Origin: Eubacteriales bacterium
GTDB lineage: Bacteria > Bacillota > Clostridia > Peptostreptococcales > Anaerovoracaceae
Assembly (NCBI GenBank): GCA_029098205.1
Contig: JAQXNW010000186.1
Span: 1 to 13,468, forward strand
Length of the DNA: 13,468 nucleotides
Direction of reading: 5' to 3'
Both the position numbers and the translations under genes were made by a program. Positions within the stretch are counted from its first letter, which is position 1. Every line of letters starts with the position of its first letter. Under the pieces are notes generated by a model, which saw nothing but the letters and a program-made list of their open reading frames with translations, ran no database searches and was not told where the DNA came from. This document shows positions 13,466 through 13,468 of the stretch, piece after piece.

Positions 13466-13468
13466 AAA

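Noticed and set aside
1..13468. CRISPR array, tRNA, rRNA, insertion sequence or prophage genes
   Set aside because: No regularly spaced repeats, no tRNA cloverleaf, no rRNA-like sequence and no transposase or phage motifs were seen on either strand.

Overview
The window looks like chromosomal DNA of a low-to-moderate GC Firmicute, most likely a member of Clostridia. The evidence is a PolC-type replicative polymerase, the pyrH-frr-uppS-cdsA-dxr-rseP-ispG-polC gene order, strong GGAGG-type ribosome binding sites, and a clostridial-style DtxR-family regulator next to a DUF2325 protein. I cannot name a genus from the sequence alone.

Layout. Positions 1-705 hold the 3' part of an Ldh_2-type malate/L-lactate dehydrogenase, followed by two hairpin terminators. 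Facing it on the minus strand is a DtxR/MntR-family metalloregulator (860-1267). A 311-bp divergent control region (1268-1578) separates the regulator from a rightward DUF2325 gene (1579-1866). That region has back-to-back promoters, seven GTTARA-type half-sites arranged in part as two palindromes, and a perfect tandem duplication of the regulator's Shine-Dalgarno segment. Positions 1867-2149 contain no confident gene. They hold a long two-part hairpin, a second hairpin, and an unexplained 85-codon reverse-strand open frame. A ribonuclease Z gene (2150-3055, minus) is divergent from the main cluster.

The main cluster (3259-13465, plus) couples nucleotide supply and translation (pyrH, frr), undecaprenyl and phospholipid precursors (uppS, cdsA), the MEP isoprenoid pathway (dxr, ispG), an intramembrane protease (rseP) and the replicative polymerase (polC). 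Spacing is tight, with 4-nt and 1-nt overlaps at dxr/rseP and ispG/polC and zero spacing at uppS/cdsA. A textbook intrinsic terminator sits between frr and uppS. The MEP enzymes make the isoprenoid that UppS elongates, so the grouping is metabolically coherent.

The most notable observation is in PolC. The predicted 1287-residue protein has the N-terminal domain, OB fold, PHP, zinc module, palm, fingers and C-terminal region, but the DEDD 3'-5' exonuclease normally inserted inside the PHP domain is absent; only a linker of about 20 residues is there. All nine canonical PHP metal-ligand positions seem to be present. The last residues of PolC also look frame-shifted relative to the usual C-terminal clamp-binding ending. 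Most of the remaining window is ordinary core-genome sequence.
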